A DNA stretch of 31,488 nt from Candidatus Nealsoniibacteriota bacterium (GTDB taxonomy: Bacteria; Patescibacteriota; Minisyncoccia; Minisyncoccales; CSSED10-335), in assembly GCA_003557585.1 (NCBI GenBank), contig PWOE01000035.1, positions 1-31,488 on the forward strand, read 5' to 3'. A program made the translations under genes and the position numbers. The notes under the pieces were generated by a model. It did not search any database and was not told where the DNA came from. It saw only the letters and a list, made by a program, of their open reading frames with translations. Of this stretch, positions 22,170-30,551 are shown one piece after another; within the stretch, counting starts at the first letter, position 1, and the number at the start of each line of letters is the position of its first letter.

Positions 22170-23873
22170 TTATTTCAAAAAATCTAATTTCTCCATAAAA
22201 TCGAAATCTTTTTTTCTCAATTCATCTATCTTTTCTAATTTTGGATCATTCTTAATTATCTTGCCAAGATATTGACCAGAAGAGAAGAGAGGAATGAAGA
22301 CATAGTCAGCATTGTTTCTATACAATATCTGAGCCTCTTCTTTGGTTTCTGCTCTTGCAATAATTTTTGGCCCTCCGGCGATAGCTGCTACAAGATTTAG
22401 ATTATCTTCTATATTTGGACTAGTTGAGATAACAATATCTGTCTTTGTGAAATTAATATTATCAAAAACAAGCGGGTCAGAGATATCGGCATAAAGGCAA
22501 CTGTAATTGGATTTTTTTAATTTATTGATAATGTCTGGATTGAAGTCAATTATCAAGAGGTCTTCTTTGGGAATATTCAAAGCTATGCTTCGACCAGTTC
22601 TGTCGTAACCGATCAATATTATTCGTTTATCTAAATCAGAGAAAGGCAATTCTTCTCTTGGATTCTTTCTTTCAAAAATAGATAGAAAAGGAGCAAGAAC
22701 TAGATATATCTTCTCAGCATTTATGATAAGGTAAGTAGAAATTGTAATAGTAATTATTCCCACCGCCGCTATAACAGCAACAATTTCTTCTGTTATATGA
22801 TTAAGCCTCAAGCCAAGAGCAGCAAGAATTAAACTAAATTCAGATATTTGAGCCACAGTGACACCAGACAGAAAGCTTGTTCTTTTGCGATGCCCCATAA
22901 AGAGACCCATAACAATTAAAACAATCAATGGATTACCAATCAAGACAAAGAGAGAAAGAACTATAATCGGTAAGGAAAGAGCGCTAAAATTATAGAATAT
23001 AATAGATGAGCCAAGGATAACAAAAAAGATCAGAATAAAAAAGTCTCTTAGTGGCTTTATTCTATTAGCTATTTGATGAGTTTCAGATGAATTTGCCAAG
23101 GCGAGGCCTGCCAAGAAGCCGGCAACCTCTATAGAAAAGCCGATGCCAGTATATTTTTCCAGTAACTCGATAGCCGCTACCATGGCGAAAACCCAGGCTA
23201 AACTTGAAAGAAAGAGCAGTTCTTGTGATTTAGCAATTTTATCAAATATCCAGGGAAAGATATTTCTTCCCAAAGCAAGAATTAAAACGAAGAAGATAAT
23301 TCCCAATAATAATGTTGTAATTATGGAAACTATATCTAAACTTCCCTGAGAGCCAATTCCAGTTAAGGCAATTAACATTAAGATAACAACAAAATCTTGA
23401 ACTAGAAGAAATCCGATACTTATCTTGCCGTAAAGGCTATTAAGAGCTTTTTTATCTGACAAGAGCTTAACGATAATAATTGTGCTTGAGAAGGTTAAAC
23501 AGATTGCGATGTAAGCTGAATGAATATCATTAAAGCCAAGTAAGAAGAAAGAGATTATAAGGCCAAAAGTGAAAGTAAAGGCTATTTGAGCCAAACCGAC
23601 TGCAATTGAAGTTTTTCCTACTGTTCTTAAGGATGTATAGTTCATCTCAAGGCCTATCAAAAAAAGCAAGAACATGATTCCCAGTTCAGAAAAGAGATGG
23701 AAAACATCTTTGTCGCCGATAGAAAAGCCTCCAAATTGACGATGGACCAAGCCGACTATTATACCTGTACCGATAAAAGCTAAAACCAGTGGCTGTTTAA
23801 ATATCTTGGCAATAATTCCTAAAACAGCAGCAAGGCAGACTATTATAGATAATTCAATTATTCCTCCAGTCAT
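22170..23873 (-). CDS. CPA2-type monovalent cation/proton antiporter with RCK domain
   Basis: The 567-aa protein has about 12-13 hydrophobic helices (residues 5-395), then a cytosolic TrkA-N/RCK domain (about 417-540), the KefB/YbaL-like layout. The conserved LLVQDFVVI (Q159-D160) and the glycine-rich GFSIEVAGFLAGLALANS (245-262) are seen. The family exchanges K+ or Na+ for H+. In the RCK nucleotide fold the glycine motif reads G-Y-D-R-T-G (422-427) with Asp for the middle Gly, while the acidic residue at the end of strand 2 (IIDFNPD) is kept, so nucleotide binding may be altered. It starts three bases after the MscS stop, and the two form an osmotic or ionic balance pair. Confidence 0.92.
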   Translation of the reverse strand: MTGGIIELSIIVCLAAVLGIIAKIFKQPLVLAFIGTGIIVGLVHRQFGGFSIGDKDVFHLFSELGIMFLLFLIGLEMNYTSLRTVGKTSIAVGLAQIAFTFTFGLIISFFLLGFNDIHSAYIAICLTFSSTIIIVKLLSDKKALNSLYGKISIGFLLVQDFVVILMLIALTGIGSQGSLDIVSIITTLLLGIIFFVLILALGRNIFPWIFDKIAKSQELLFLSSLAWVFAMVAAIELLEKYTGIGFSIEVAGFLAGLALANSSETHQIANRIKPLRDFFILIFFVILGSSIIFYNFSALSLPIIVLSLFVLIGNPLIVLIVMGLFMGHRKRTSFLSGVTVAQISEFSLILAALGLRLNHITEEIVAVIAAVGIITITISTYLIINAEKIYLVLAPFLSIFERKNPREELPFSDLDKRIILIGYDRTGRSIALNIPKEDLLIIDFNPDIINKLKKSNYSCLYADISDPLVFDNINFTKTDIVISTSPNIEDNLNLVAAIAGGPKIIARAETKEEAQILYRNNADYVFIPLFSSGQYLGKIIKNDPKLEKIDELRKKDFDFMEKLDFLK

Positions 23874-23876
23874 TTA

Positions 23877-24950
23877 TTATTTATTAAGATATATTGTTTG
23901 CGTTGGAAAGGCCATCGATATCTTTTCCTTTTCGAAACTCTCTTTTATCTTGAAAAGAATACTTTCATGGGTATTCATAAAGTCTGTGTAGTCTCCTGAA
24001 AGAATATTATAAACTACCTCAAAATTGAGAGCTGAATCTCCAAATTTTGTGAAATGTATTCTGTCAAACTCTGATAATTTCTCTTTTTGAATTGCCTCAG
24101 AAACAATCTCGTTTGCTTTTTTGAGTTTAGCAACAGGAGTCTCATAAGTTAACCCAAAGCTAAAGACAATTCTTCTTTTTTGCATCTTTTTAAAGTTTTG
24201 TATTCTGGCACTTGTCAATTCTCTGTTAGATATAACTATCTCTTCTCCTTGTAGCGCTCTCAGTCTAGTCGTTTTTATACCAATTTTTTCAACAGTTCCT
24301 ATGTGATCACCAACGATAATGAAATCTCCAACAATGAAGGGTTTGTCAAAATAGATGGCGAAGGAGCTAAAGAGGTCACTTAATATGTTTTGTAAAGCAA
24401 AAGCGATTGCAACACCACCAATACCGAGACCAGCCATAAGAGAAGTTACATTGACCCCCAAGTTAGAGAGAACAAGAAGGGTAGCGATAATCCACAAAAC
24501 ACCTTTAGCAATTTTGCCCAATATCAGTATAGAATTTTGTGCCTCAGGATCTTTTTCTTTTTTGGCATATCTTTTCAATCCATATTCAACCAGAAGATGG
24601 GAAATTATTACTAGATAATAGGCAACCCAAATCAAGATAATAGCATCGATAGTTTTACTTATAGCTGGCGCAAGATTTAAGACGGTAGCGCTTAAATAAA
24701 AGGCAGCAAACCAAAAGAAAGATGGCTTTATGGAGTCTATAAAAGAGATTATAATTTCCGATATCTTGCTCTCCTTTTTACCAATAATCGATCTTATCCT
24801 TTTAAGAACAATTACTCTAAAAATCATTAAAAGGAAGAAAAGAAAAACAAAAAAAACAAGAAATAATATATATTCCCCTATCTTGTTTCCCAAAAAGCTA
24901 TATTTCAAAAAATCATAATTATCCAAAAAAAGATTTATTTCATCTAACAT
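23877..24950 (-). CDS. MscS-family mechanosensitive channel
   Basis: The 357-aa protein has four N-terminal membrane helices (about 27-49, 73-94, 103-124, 148-165). The pore-lining helix (165-198) is of the glycine/alanine-rich form LMAGLGIGGVAIAFALQNIL. The beta domain follows (FDKPFIVGDFIIVGD and GTVEKIGIKTTRLR), with EIVISNRELTSARIQNF and an alpha/beta C-terminal domain. It is expected to open on membrane tension during hypo-osmotic shock. Its stop is three bases from the start of the cation/proton antiporter, so the pair is co-transcribed. A weak -10 hexamer lies close to the ATG, but I cannot place it with confidence. Confidence 0.94.
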   Translation of the reverse strand: MLDEINLFLDNYDFLKYSFLGNKIGEYILFLVFFVFLFFLLMIFRVIVLKRIRSIIGKKESKISEIIISFIDSIKPSFFWFAAFYLSATVLNLAPAISKTIDAIILIWVAYYLVIISHLLVEYGLKRYAKKEKDPEAQNSILILGKIAKGVLWIIATLLVLSNLGVNVTSLMAGLGIGGVAIAFALQNILSDLFSSFAIYFDKPFIVGDFIIVGDHIGTVEKIGIKTTRLRALQGEEIVISNRELTSARIQNFKKMQKRRIVFSFGLTYETPVAKLKKANEIVSEAIQKEKLSEFDRIHFTKFGDSALNFEVVYNILSGDYTDFMNTHESILFKIKESFEKEKISMAFPTQTIYLNK

Positions 24951-25006
24951 GCTTTATATTATTAGATATCAATTATTACTATAATAGCAGTTATTTTTAA
25001 ATCAAT

Positions 25007-25372
25007 CTACCTATCTTCTAATTCTCTCGCTTTTTTCTCATCAAAACCGAAGTGATGAGCAACCTCGTGCCAAACGACATTCTTGATTAGCTCTTTCATT
25101 TCATGATCGTCTTTAGCTGCTCTTTCTATAGACTTTCTAAAGATAGTTATTTTGTCAGGCAAAATATTACCCATTCCTCTCCCCCATTGATTCTTGGGAA
25201 CTCCCTCATAAAGACCAAAAAGTCTATAAGGATTTTTAATGCGAATTTTTCTTAACTGTTCTCTTGTCGGCTTGTCTTCAACACAGATGACCGCATTTGT
25301 TATCTTGCCCCTAATCTTCTCGGGCAGTCTTTCAATTGCTTCTTTCACAAGATTTTCAAAATCATCACTCAT
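25007..25372 (-). CDS. Zincin-like metallopeptidase family protein
   Basis: The 121-aa protein matches the short metallopeptidase family (PF06262-like): an N-terminal helix (MSDDFENLVKEAIERLPEKI), GLYEGVP, a beta segment (LPDKITIFRKSIE) and the active-site helix H102-E103-V-A-H106 followed by HFGFD, where D111 would be the third zinc ligand. Peptidase activity is inferred from the HExxH motif. Substrates of the family are unknown. It overlaps the pyruvate kinase stop by four bases (ATGA) and is the last gene of its operon. Confidence 0.9.
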   Translation of the reverse strand: MSDDFENLVKEAIERLPEKIRGKITNAVICVEDKPTREQLRKIRIKNPYRLFGLYEGVPKNQWGRGMGNILPDKITIFRKSIERAAKDDHEMKELIKNVVWHEVAHHFGFDEKKARELEDR

Positions 25373-26775
25373 TTTACCTTGGTCAAAGAAAATAAAGTTA
25401 AAAGATCTGGCTTCTTGTCGTAGCGACCATGGAAAACAGCAATCGTTTCATCTTTAGATGCTAATCCAAGGCTTTTTATCATTTTAATTATATCAGGGGA
25501 GATTTCTAAATTATCAAATTTTATTGAGTCATAACGACCGATAACTCCATAAGACAAGGATAGTTGTTCAGCTACTTTTTCTTGATTAGAGACGGCAACT
25601 ATCTTCATTTTAAGTCTGAAAGATGACAGAAGCCGAGCCGTATAGCCGCTTTCAGTGAAAACAACAGCTGTCTTAATCTCTTGATCTTCAAGCTTCTTTA
25701 ATTCACTAGCTATAGCTCTAGCAACAAACTGAGTGTAATTAAATGATTTCTCTTTCAAAGAAGAGACATTGGCCCTCTCTTCATTAAACTTAATTATTTT
25801 AGTCATCTCTTTGGTGGCTTCTATTGGATAATTACCAATAGCCGTCTCCTCTGAAAGCATAAGAGCATCTGATCCATCAAAGACAGCATTAGCGACATCG
25901 GTCGCCTCTGCTCTGGTCGGTCTTTTATGAGTCGTCATAGAATGAAGCATTTGAGTAGCAACTATAACTGGCTTACTTTTTTCTCTAGACTTTTTAATAA
26001 TTTCTTTTTGCCAATAAGCCAATTCTTGAATTGGCATCTCGATTCCCAGATCTCCTCTAGCGATCATAATAGCATCGGCCTCATCAATAATTTCATCTAT
26101 ATTAAGAATTGAGTTTTCGTTTTCTATTTTAGCAACAATAGAGGCCTTCATCTTTCTTTTCTGCATCTCTTTTCTTAACACCAAAAGGTCTTGCTTATTA
26201 TTAACGAAAGAGAGAGCAACAAAAGCAACATTGTTTTTAGCTGCAGAGTCTAGGTTCTTAATATCCCTTTTAATTAAAGAAGATAGTTGCATCTTTTTGC
26301 CGGGCAGATTGATACTTTTTCTATTCTTAACCAAACCACCATTCATCGCTCTAACCATGATTGATTTTCCGCTCGCCTTTATAACTTTCAATTTCAATAG
26401 CCCATCATCTATCAAGAAATAATCATTCTTGCCTATCTTCTTAAAGAAATCATCATCTTTAATAACAAGAAGAGTCTCTTTTTCATTGAAAGAATCGCTT
26501 ATTAGAAATTCTTTATTTTTCTTAACCAACAGATCCTCTTCATCTCTTGTTTCTGCTCTTATCTCTTTGCCTTGAAGGTCTATCATTATGCCAATCTTTT
26601 CATTCATTTCCTGAGCAACCTTCTGAGCTAGCTTTATTCTTTTGTTGTGCCAATCTATTGTTGCGTGTTTTGTATTAAATCGAAAAACATTAACCCCAGA
26701 ATTGATTAGTTGTTTCATCTTATGAGGAGTGTCACAAGCTGGCCCTATAGTGGCTACTATCTTTGTATTTTTCAT
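25369..26775 (-). CDS. pyk: Pyruvate kinase, divergent at the K+ site
   Basis: Pyruvate kinase makes pyruvate and ATP from PEP and ADP. The 468-aa protein has KIVATIGPA near the N terminus, IVAKIEN (K216, E218), MIARGDLGIEMP, KPVIVATQML, RPTRAEATDVANAVFDGSDALMLSEETAIG and a C-terminal regulatory-type domain (VVFTESGYTARLLSSF). Two conserved blocks are unusual. The RxNxSH block reads R32-F-N34-T-K36-H37, and the DTKGPEIR block reads D66-L67-Q-G-K-E-I-R. Ser36 and Thr67, which help bind K+ in the standard enzyme, are thus Lys and Leu. A lysine in that pocket could replace the ion. It lies in an operon with UDG and the metallopeptidase. Confidence 0.93.
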   Translation of the reverse strand: MKNTKIVATIGPACDTPHKMKQLINSGVNVFRFNTKHATIDWHNKRIKLAQKVAQEMNEKIGIMIDLQGKEIRAETRDEEDLLVKKNKEFLISDSFNEKETLLVIKDDDFFKKIGKNDYFLIDDGLLKLKVIKASGKSIMVRAMNGGLVKNRKSINLPGKKMQLSSLIKRDIKNLDSAAKNNVAFVALSFVNNKQDLLVLRKEMQKRKMKASIVAKIENENSILNIDEIIDEADAIMIARGDLGIEMPIQELAYWQKEIIKKSREKSKPVIVATQMLHSMTTHKRPTRAEATDVANAVFDGSDALMLSEETAIGNYPIEATKEMTKIIKFNEERANVSSLKEKSFNYTQFVARAIASELKKLEDQEIKTAVVFTESGYTARLLSSFRLKMKIVAVSNQEKVAEQLSLSYGVIGRYDSIKFDNLEISPDIIKMIKSLGLASKDETIAVFHGRYDKKPDLLTLFSLTKVK

Positions 26776-26782
26776 ATTTAAA

Positions 26783-27397
26783 TTATTTATAAATCTCTTG
26801 CTTAATTATTTTGAAACCATCGACAAGATTATCTCTTTTTCTTTGGTCGTATATAGCTGAGGCTGGATGAAAAAATGGTATTATCTTAAGGTTGCCAATC
26901 TTAAAAACCTTTGAATGAATCGAACTTATCGGCTTTATCTCTTTTTCTAAATTGAACTTCTTTAAAAGGTAGTGAGAAGAAAATCTACCCAAACCGACTA
27001 TGATTTTTGGTTGGATGATTTTTATCTGTCTATCTATGAAATCGGCATAAGCTTCAATCTCTTCAGGCAAAGGATCTCTGTTTTCAGGCGGCCTATCTTT
27101 AACTATGTTTGTTATATAGACGTCTTCCCTTTTAATTTCAACACTATCAAGCATTTCATCTAATATCTTGCCAGCTCTACCGCAAAAAGGCCTGCCAGTT
27201 TGCGCCTCTCTTTTACCTGGCGCTTCACCAATGAAAAGTATCTCTGCATCATGATTTCCTTCTCCTATAACTGGAAAAAATTTATTATCTGTTCTGTGAT
27301 TGTAAAGAGGAGATTCTTTGAAATTGACAACCTCCTCTTTAATCTCTTTAAGTAGATCTCTTTTGCTTGGATTTTTAAATGTTAATTTTTTTACCAT
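26783..27397 (-). CDS. Type IV-like uracil-DNA glycosylase without Fe-S cysteines
   Basis: The 204-aa protein removes uracil from DNA by family. Motif A GEAPG (57-61) is followed by GRPFCGRAGKILD, then VYITNIVKDRPPENRDP, and motif B is HPASAIY (177-183). Overall order and spacing fit family 4 UDG. The four cysteines that hold its 4Fe-4S cluster are all replaced: the N-terminal CxxC positions are Phe and Ser (about 26 and 29, in FKESPL), the CRPP position is Asp101 (KDRPP), and the EAC position is Tyr117 (EAYAD). The frame opens at a TTG at 27418, but the ATG at 27397 is more likely. It overlaps the RecB-like nuclease gene by 23 bases. Confidence 0.9.
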   Translation of the reverse strand: MVKKLTFKNPSKRDLLKEIKEEVVNFKESPLYNHRTDNKFFPVIGEGNHDAEILFIGEAPGKREAQTGRPFCGRAGKILDEMLDSVEIKREDVYITNIVKDRPPENRDPLPEEIEAYADFIDRQIKIIQPKIIVGLGRFSSHYLLKKFNLEKEIKPISSIHSKVFKIGNLKIIPFFHPASAIYDQRKRDNLVDGFKIIKQEIYK

Positions 27398-28397
27398 TCT
27401 TTTTGAGTTCTGAAACAAAAATAGAGAGCTCTTTTTTGGTTAAGTTGCCTTTTATCTTTCTTTTAATTCTTGAAATTGACTTGTCTTTCTTAATCTCTTG
27501 ACCGCTTAGCCTTGCATCAACAATCTTTTTTTCTTGCTGAGATAAGAAGTCACTGTCATTTATCTTCCTTAAAACATCTTTACCATTCTTTAAAAAATAT
27601 ATATCTTTACCTCTTTGAGAATCAACGCCAACATATTCTGCCTTGCCAGAAAGAATTTCTTCGTAGGGTCGACACCAATAACATCGATGATATCTTGAAT
27701 CGCAAGAAAAGCTTTTTTTGTCAACAACTTCTTTTATCTCTAAGGCCTTTTCTTTTATTTTATCAAAAAAGTTATCAATATCCAGCTTATTATCAAAAGT
27801 TTTTTTCTTGTTTTTTTCAAGGTACCAATAACTTAATTTATCAACTTTCTTGCCATACTCTTCTTGTGCTAGTAGCTGATATATCGGAAGTTGCCACGAA
27901 TTACTCTTCTCTTGACTTCGACCGGTTTTGAAATCGATAATATGAAGGTTACCGTTTTTTAAAACTTCAACCCAGTCAAAACTTCCCACTAAATCAATTC
28001 CCTTGAAAAGGCTTATCTTGGGAAGGTCGTTCTTTTTCTTAAGAGCTCTTTTTTTAATTAAGCTTGACTTACTAAATCTCTTTATCATTTGAGATCCTCT
28101 TTTTCTGAATTCATCTTCCTGCTTTTCAGAAATGAAGCCGCCACTTTTTCCAGAATATCTCCGCCAAACTTTATCGTATCTTTTTAATAAAGGTGTCTTG
28201 ACTCGTCTGGATGGAGTCAAATTGATAATTTCGTCTATCGTTTCGTGGACTGCAGAACCCAAGGCAAGATAAGGATTAATAAGCTGTATTCTGTTGCCAG
28301 TTTTTGGATTACGGTATATATTCTTGAAATAATATAATCGAAGGCAGGAGTTAAAATCACTTATTGAGGAATAAGATATCCATCTTTTAGAATCCAT
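27375..28397 (-). CDS. RecB-like PD-(D/E)XK nuclease
   Basis: The 340-aa protein has the RecB/Cas4-type nuclease core: ISYSSISDFNSC at the N terminus, GSAVHE (H51), GSFDWVE (D141), HIIDFKTGR (D155, K157) and QLPIYQLL. Four cysteines, C18 and a C-terminal cluster C232-x6-C239-x2-C242, are arranged like the Fe-S-holding cysteines of AddB/Cas4-type nucleases. An additional basic tail (265-340) has no recognised match. It acts on DNA, probably in repair. No cas genes or CRISPR are nearby, so a Cas4 role is unlikely. The frame is open to a TTG at 28448, but the ATG at 28397 gives the family-like start MDSKRWISYSS. Confidence 0.88.
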   Translation of the reverse strand: MDSKRWISYSSISDFNSCLRLYYFKNIYRNPKTGNRIQLINPYLALGSAVHETIDEIINLTPSRRVKTPLLKRYDKVWRRYSGKSGGFISEKQEDEFRKRGSQMIKRFSKSSLIKKRALKKKNDLPKISLFKGIDLVGSFDWVEVLKNGNLHIIDFKTGRSQEKSNSWQLPIYQLLAQEEYGKKVDKLSYWYLEKNKKKTFDNKLDIDNFFDKIKEKALEIKEVVDKKSFSCDSRYHRCYWCRPYEEILSGKAEYVGVDSQRGKDIYFLKNGKDVLRKINDSDFLSQQEKKIVDARLSGQEIKKDKSISRIKRKIKGNLTKKELSIFVSELKKNGKKINI

Positions 28398-29148
28398 AAT
28401 TATCGATGCAGTTATTAGTGATTTGTACTTGATGGTTGTAATTAGCAACCATACTTCTTAAACTTTCTAAAGATTTGTTATAGCTAAAAACTAGATTATT
28501 ATATTGTCTAATCTTTTCATTGTCTCGAGGAAAAGATGCTTCAATCTCTCGTTTCATCTCTATAATTTCGGTATTAAGAAGATCTATCTCTCCTTGTAAG
28601 CTTTGAAGCTCTTTAAGTAATTCTCTATCTGGGGATGGGCAGATGGATGAAGGAGTTGCAAAAATTTGAACTGCCAACCAACTATTATTCTTTTCTTGAA
28701 TTGCAACCCCAATCTCTTTATAGCCTGAATGCAAGATATTCTCTCTATGGTCTGGGCTATTCATCCAGCCATCAACCAACTCCTTGTCACTTGAAAAATC
28801 TCCCTTGGCTAAATTCTCGCCTACTATAATAAAGTCGTAATTTAAAGAAGAGACTAGATCGCTTGCACTTTCGCCTGTCGGAGAGTCGTGGGCAAAGTAA
28901 TCTCTATCAATCATATCATTAATCTTGGCTTGAGCCGCTCTGCTTAAATTAACCTCCTCAATAAGCAGAGATAGACCTTCTTTAGCTCTTTCGTTATTGG
29001 TAAGTCTTATAATCTCTGAAGCAGAGATCTTTTCTTCACCCTTTATTCCTTGTGAAAGAAAAATAGAGATTCTTTTTTCTTGAACCACAAAAACGAGACC
29101 AATTATAGTCATGAGGAATAATAACAATACGAGAGACCTATTCTTCAT
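28387..29148 (-). CDS. Membrane-anchored or secreted CAP/SCP-domain protein
   Basis: The 253-aa protein has an N-terminal hydrophobic segment (5-22), either a signal anchor or an uncleaved signal, then a CAP (SCP/PR-1) domain at about 42-165. Visible landmarks are LTNNERAKEGLSLL, the histidine of YFAHDSPTG (H87), GENLA (E111) and WMNSPDHRENIL (H134), the usual CAP cavity residues. Residues 174-245 form a probable coiled coil (LLKELQSLQGEIDLLNTEI and onward), which is not part of the standard domain. The protein should face the cell exterior. The role of bacterial CAP proteins is poorly known. It overlaps the nuclease gene by 11 bases and the upstream membrane gene by 11. Confidence 0.9.
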   Translation of the reverse strand: MKNRSLVLLLFLMTIIGLVFVVQEKRISIFLSQGIKGEEKISASEIIRLTNNERAKEGLSLLIEEVNLSRAAQAKINDMIDRDYFAHDSPTGESASDLVSSLNYDFIIVGENLAKGDFSSDKELVDGWMNSPDHRENILHSGYKEIGVAIQEKNNSWLAVQIFATPSSICPSPDRELLKELQSLQGEIDLLNTEIIEMKREIEASFPRDNEKIRQYNNLVFSYNKSLESLRSMVANYNHQVQITNNCIDNYGF

Positions 29149-29383
29149 GGCTGATCTCGAAACCTTCTTCTTTTTGATTTGAATCCTGACAACTCTCCTT
29201 AGATAGCTTTATTGACCAATAAGTAATAAATATTCCAAGGATAATAACTAAGCCACTAACCCAGCCTGGCAAAACCCATTCGTTGATTTTTACCTGACAC
29301 TCAAACATCAATCTTAAGAAATGAGCAACTGAAGCTAGGGAAAATATTCCTCCAATTACAATAAAAAAGAAATTTTTAGTCAT
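29138..29383 (-). CDS. Small two-helix membrane protein, unknown function
   Basis: The 81-aa protein has two membrane helices (about 6-25 and 39-58) and a short, charged, acidic C-terminal tail. No family is recognised. It overlaps the CAP gene by 11 bases and heads the long minus-strand run to 25007. A -10-like TAATAT near 29397-29392 would start transcription about two bases before the ATG, another possible leaderless case. Confidence 0.65.
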   Translation of the reverse strand: MTKNFFFIVIGGIFSLASVAHFLRLMFECQVKINEWVLPGWVSGLVIILGIFITYWSIKLSKESCQDSNQKEEGFEISHEE

Positions 29384-29426
29384 CTTTTATAATATTATTT
29401 TATATTTAAAATATAGCACCTGATTC

Positions 29427-30551
29427 TTAATTAATCAATTCTTCAAAAATCTTGATCTGCTTCTCAAGCACCTTTTCTTGAGAGAATTTATTAGCAGCAA
29501 AGATTTTCGCTTCATCTCTTTTCTTTTTTCTTAATTCATCGTCGAGAAGCGCTTTCTCGATGTTATTTATAAAATGATTTTTATTTTTAGAGAGAAATGT
29601 TGTTTTGCTGGTATAAAGCTCATCTGTAATTGATGATTCTAAAATAACGATGGGGATTCCAGCAAGCATCGCTTCTCCAACTGCTAATCCTTGAGTTTCG
29701 TTCTTTGAAGGAAAAAGAAAAAGATCGCAGGCGCTATATATCTCTAAAACCTGATCTCTTGGCAAGGGACCTGTAAAGAATATTCTATCGCTAATATTCA
29801 TCTTAAAAGCGCTCTTCTTAACTTCTTCAATGTCTCCAGGACCAACCATTAAGAGAATAACATCTTCAACTGCCTGTAGAGATTCCAGTAAAAGATTAAG
29901 GTTCTTTTCTTTAGAGATTCTTCCAACATAAAGAAGAATCTTTAGTTTGGGTCTTAATTTAAATCTTTGATATAGATCCTTTTTATTAAGTTTCTTCTCA
30001 GGAGCCTTTATTCCAGTTGGAATAACTTTAATTGAAGTAGTAACGCCATAGCTTTTAAGTCTTTTTTTTGTTGCCTGGGTTGGGGTTATTATTAGGTCAG
30101 CCGAATTACAGGCTTTTTTAGATCTTTCTTTCATCGCATATGCACCAATTTTGCCGGCATAAATTCTTCCAAATTCCTCAATCAAGGTGTGATAAAAAAG
30201 AACTTTTGGCTTTGAAGACCTATTCATCTCTAGTTCAAATGGAGTTTGATTCCAGGAAAGAGTGTGAAGCCAGTAAGCATCTGGCTTGAATTCTTTAATA
30301 ATATCTTTAATTTCACTTCTAGCATTAATCCCAAAAACTCTTTCCTCTTTACCTATAAGAATTCCGATTCCTCTGGTAATTAAAGATGAGCTAACCGGTC
30401 TATGTTCCGCTCTGGCTTTACCAGTCTTGTAATCTGGAGAAACGATAACGACTTGATGACCGTTCTTTACAAAACCATCAGCGGAGTTATTGATTGATGT
30501 GGTGACTCCGTTAGGTAAGGGATATGTTATTGAGCCGATTAATATCTTCAT
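29427..30551 (-). CDS. GT4-family glycosyltransferase
   Basis: The 374-aa enzyme is a GT-B fold retaining transferase. It has an N-terminal acceptor domain (MKILIGSITYPLPNGVTTSI, with LFYHTLIEEFGRIYAG at about 118-133) and a C-terminal donor domain (YVGRISKEKNLNLLL with R211; FPSKNETQGLAVGEAMLAGIP with the E285 and E293 pair). The YHT...Y pattern resembles diacylglycerol glucosyltransferases, so a membrane glycolipid product is possible. Donor and acceptor are not certain. It has no signal peptide. Its first 41 bases overlap the 3' end of truB in another frame, so it is coupled to truB translation. Confidence 0.93.
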   Translation of the reverse strand: MKILIGSITYPLPNGVTTSINNSADGFVKNGHQVVIVSPDYKTGKARAEHRPVSSSLITRGIGILIGKEERVFGINARSEIKDIIKEFKPDAYWLHTLSWNQTPFELEMNRSSKPKVLFYHTLIEEFGRIYAGKIGAYAMKERSKKACNSADLIITPTQATKKRLKSYGVTTSIKVIPTGIKAPEKKLNKKDLYQRFKLRPKLKILLYVGRISKEKNLNLLLESLQAVEDVILLMVGPGDIEEVKKSAFKMNISDRIFFTGPLPRDQVLEIYSACDLFLFPSKNETQGLAVGEAMLAGIPIVILESSITDELYTSKTTFLSKNKNHFINNIEKALLDDELRKKKRDEAKIFAANKFSQEKVLEKQIKIFEELIN

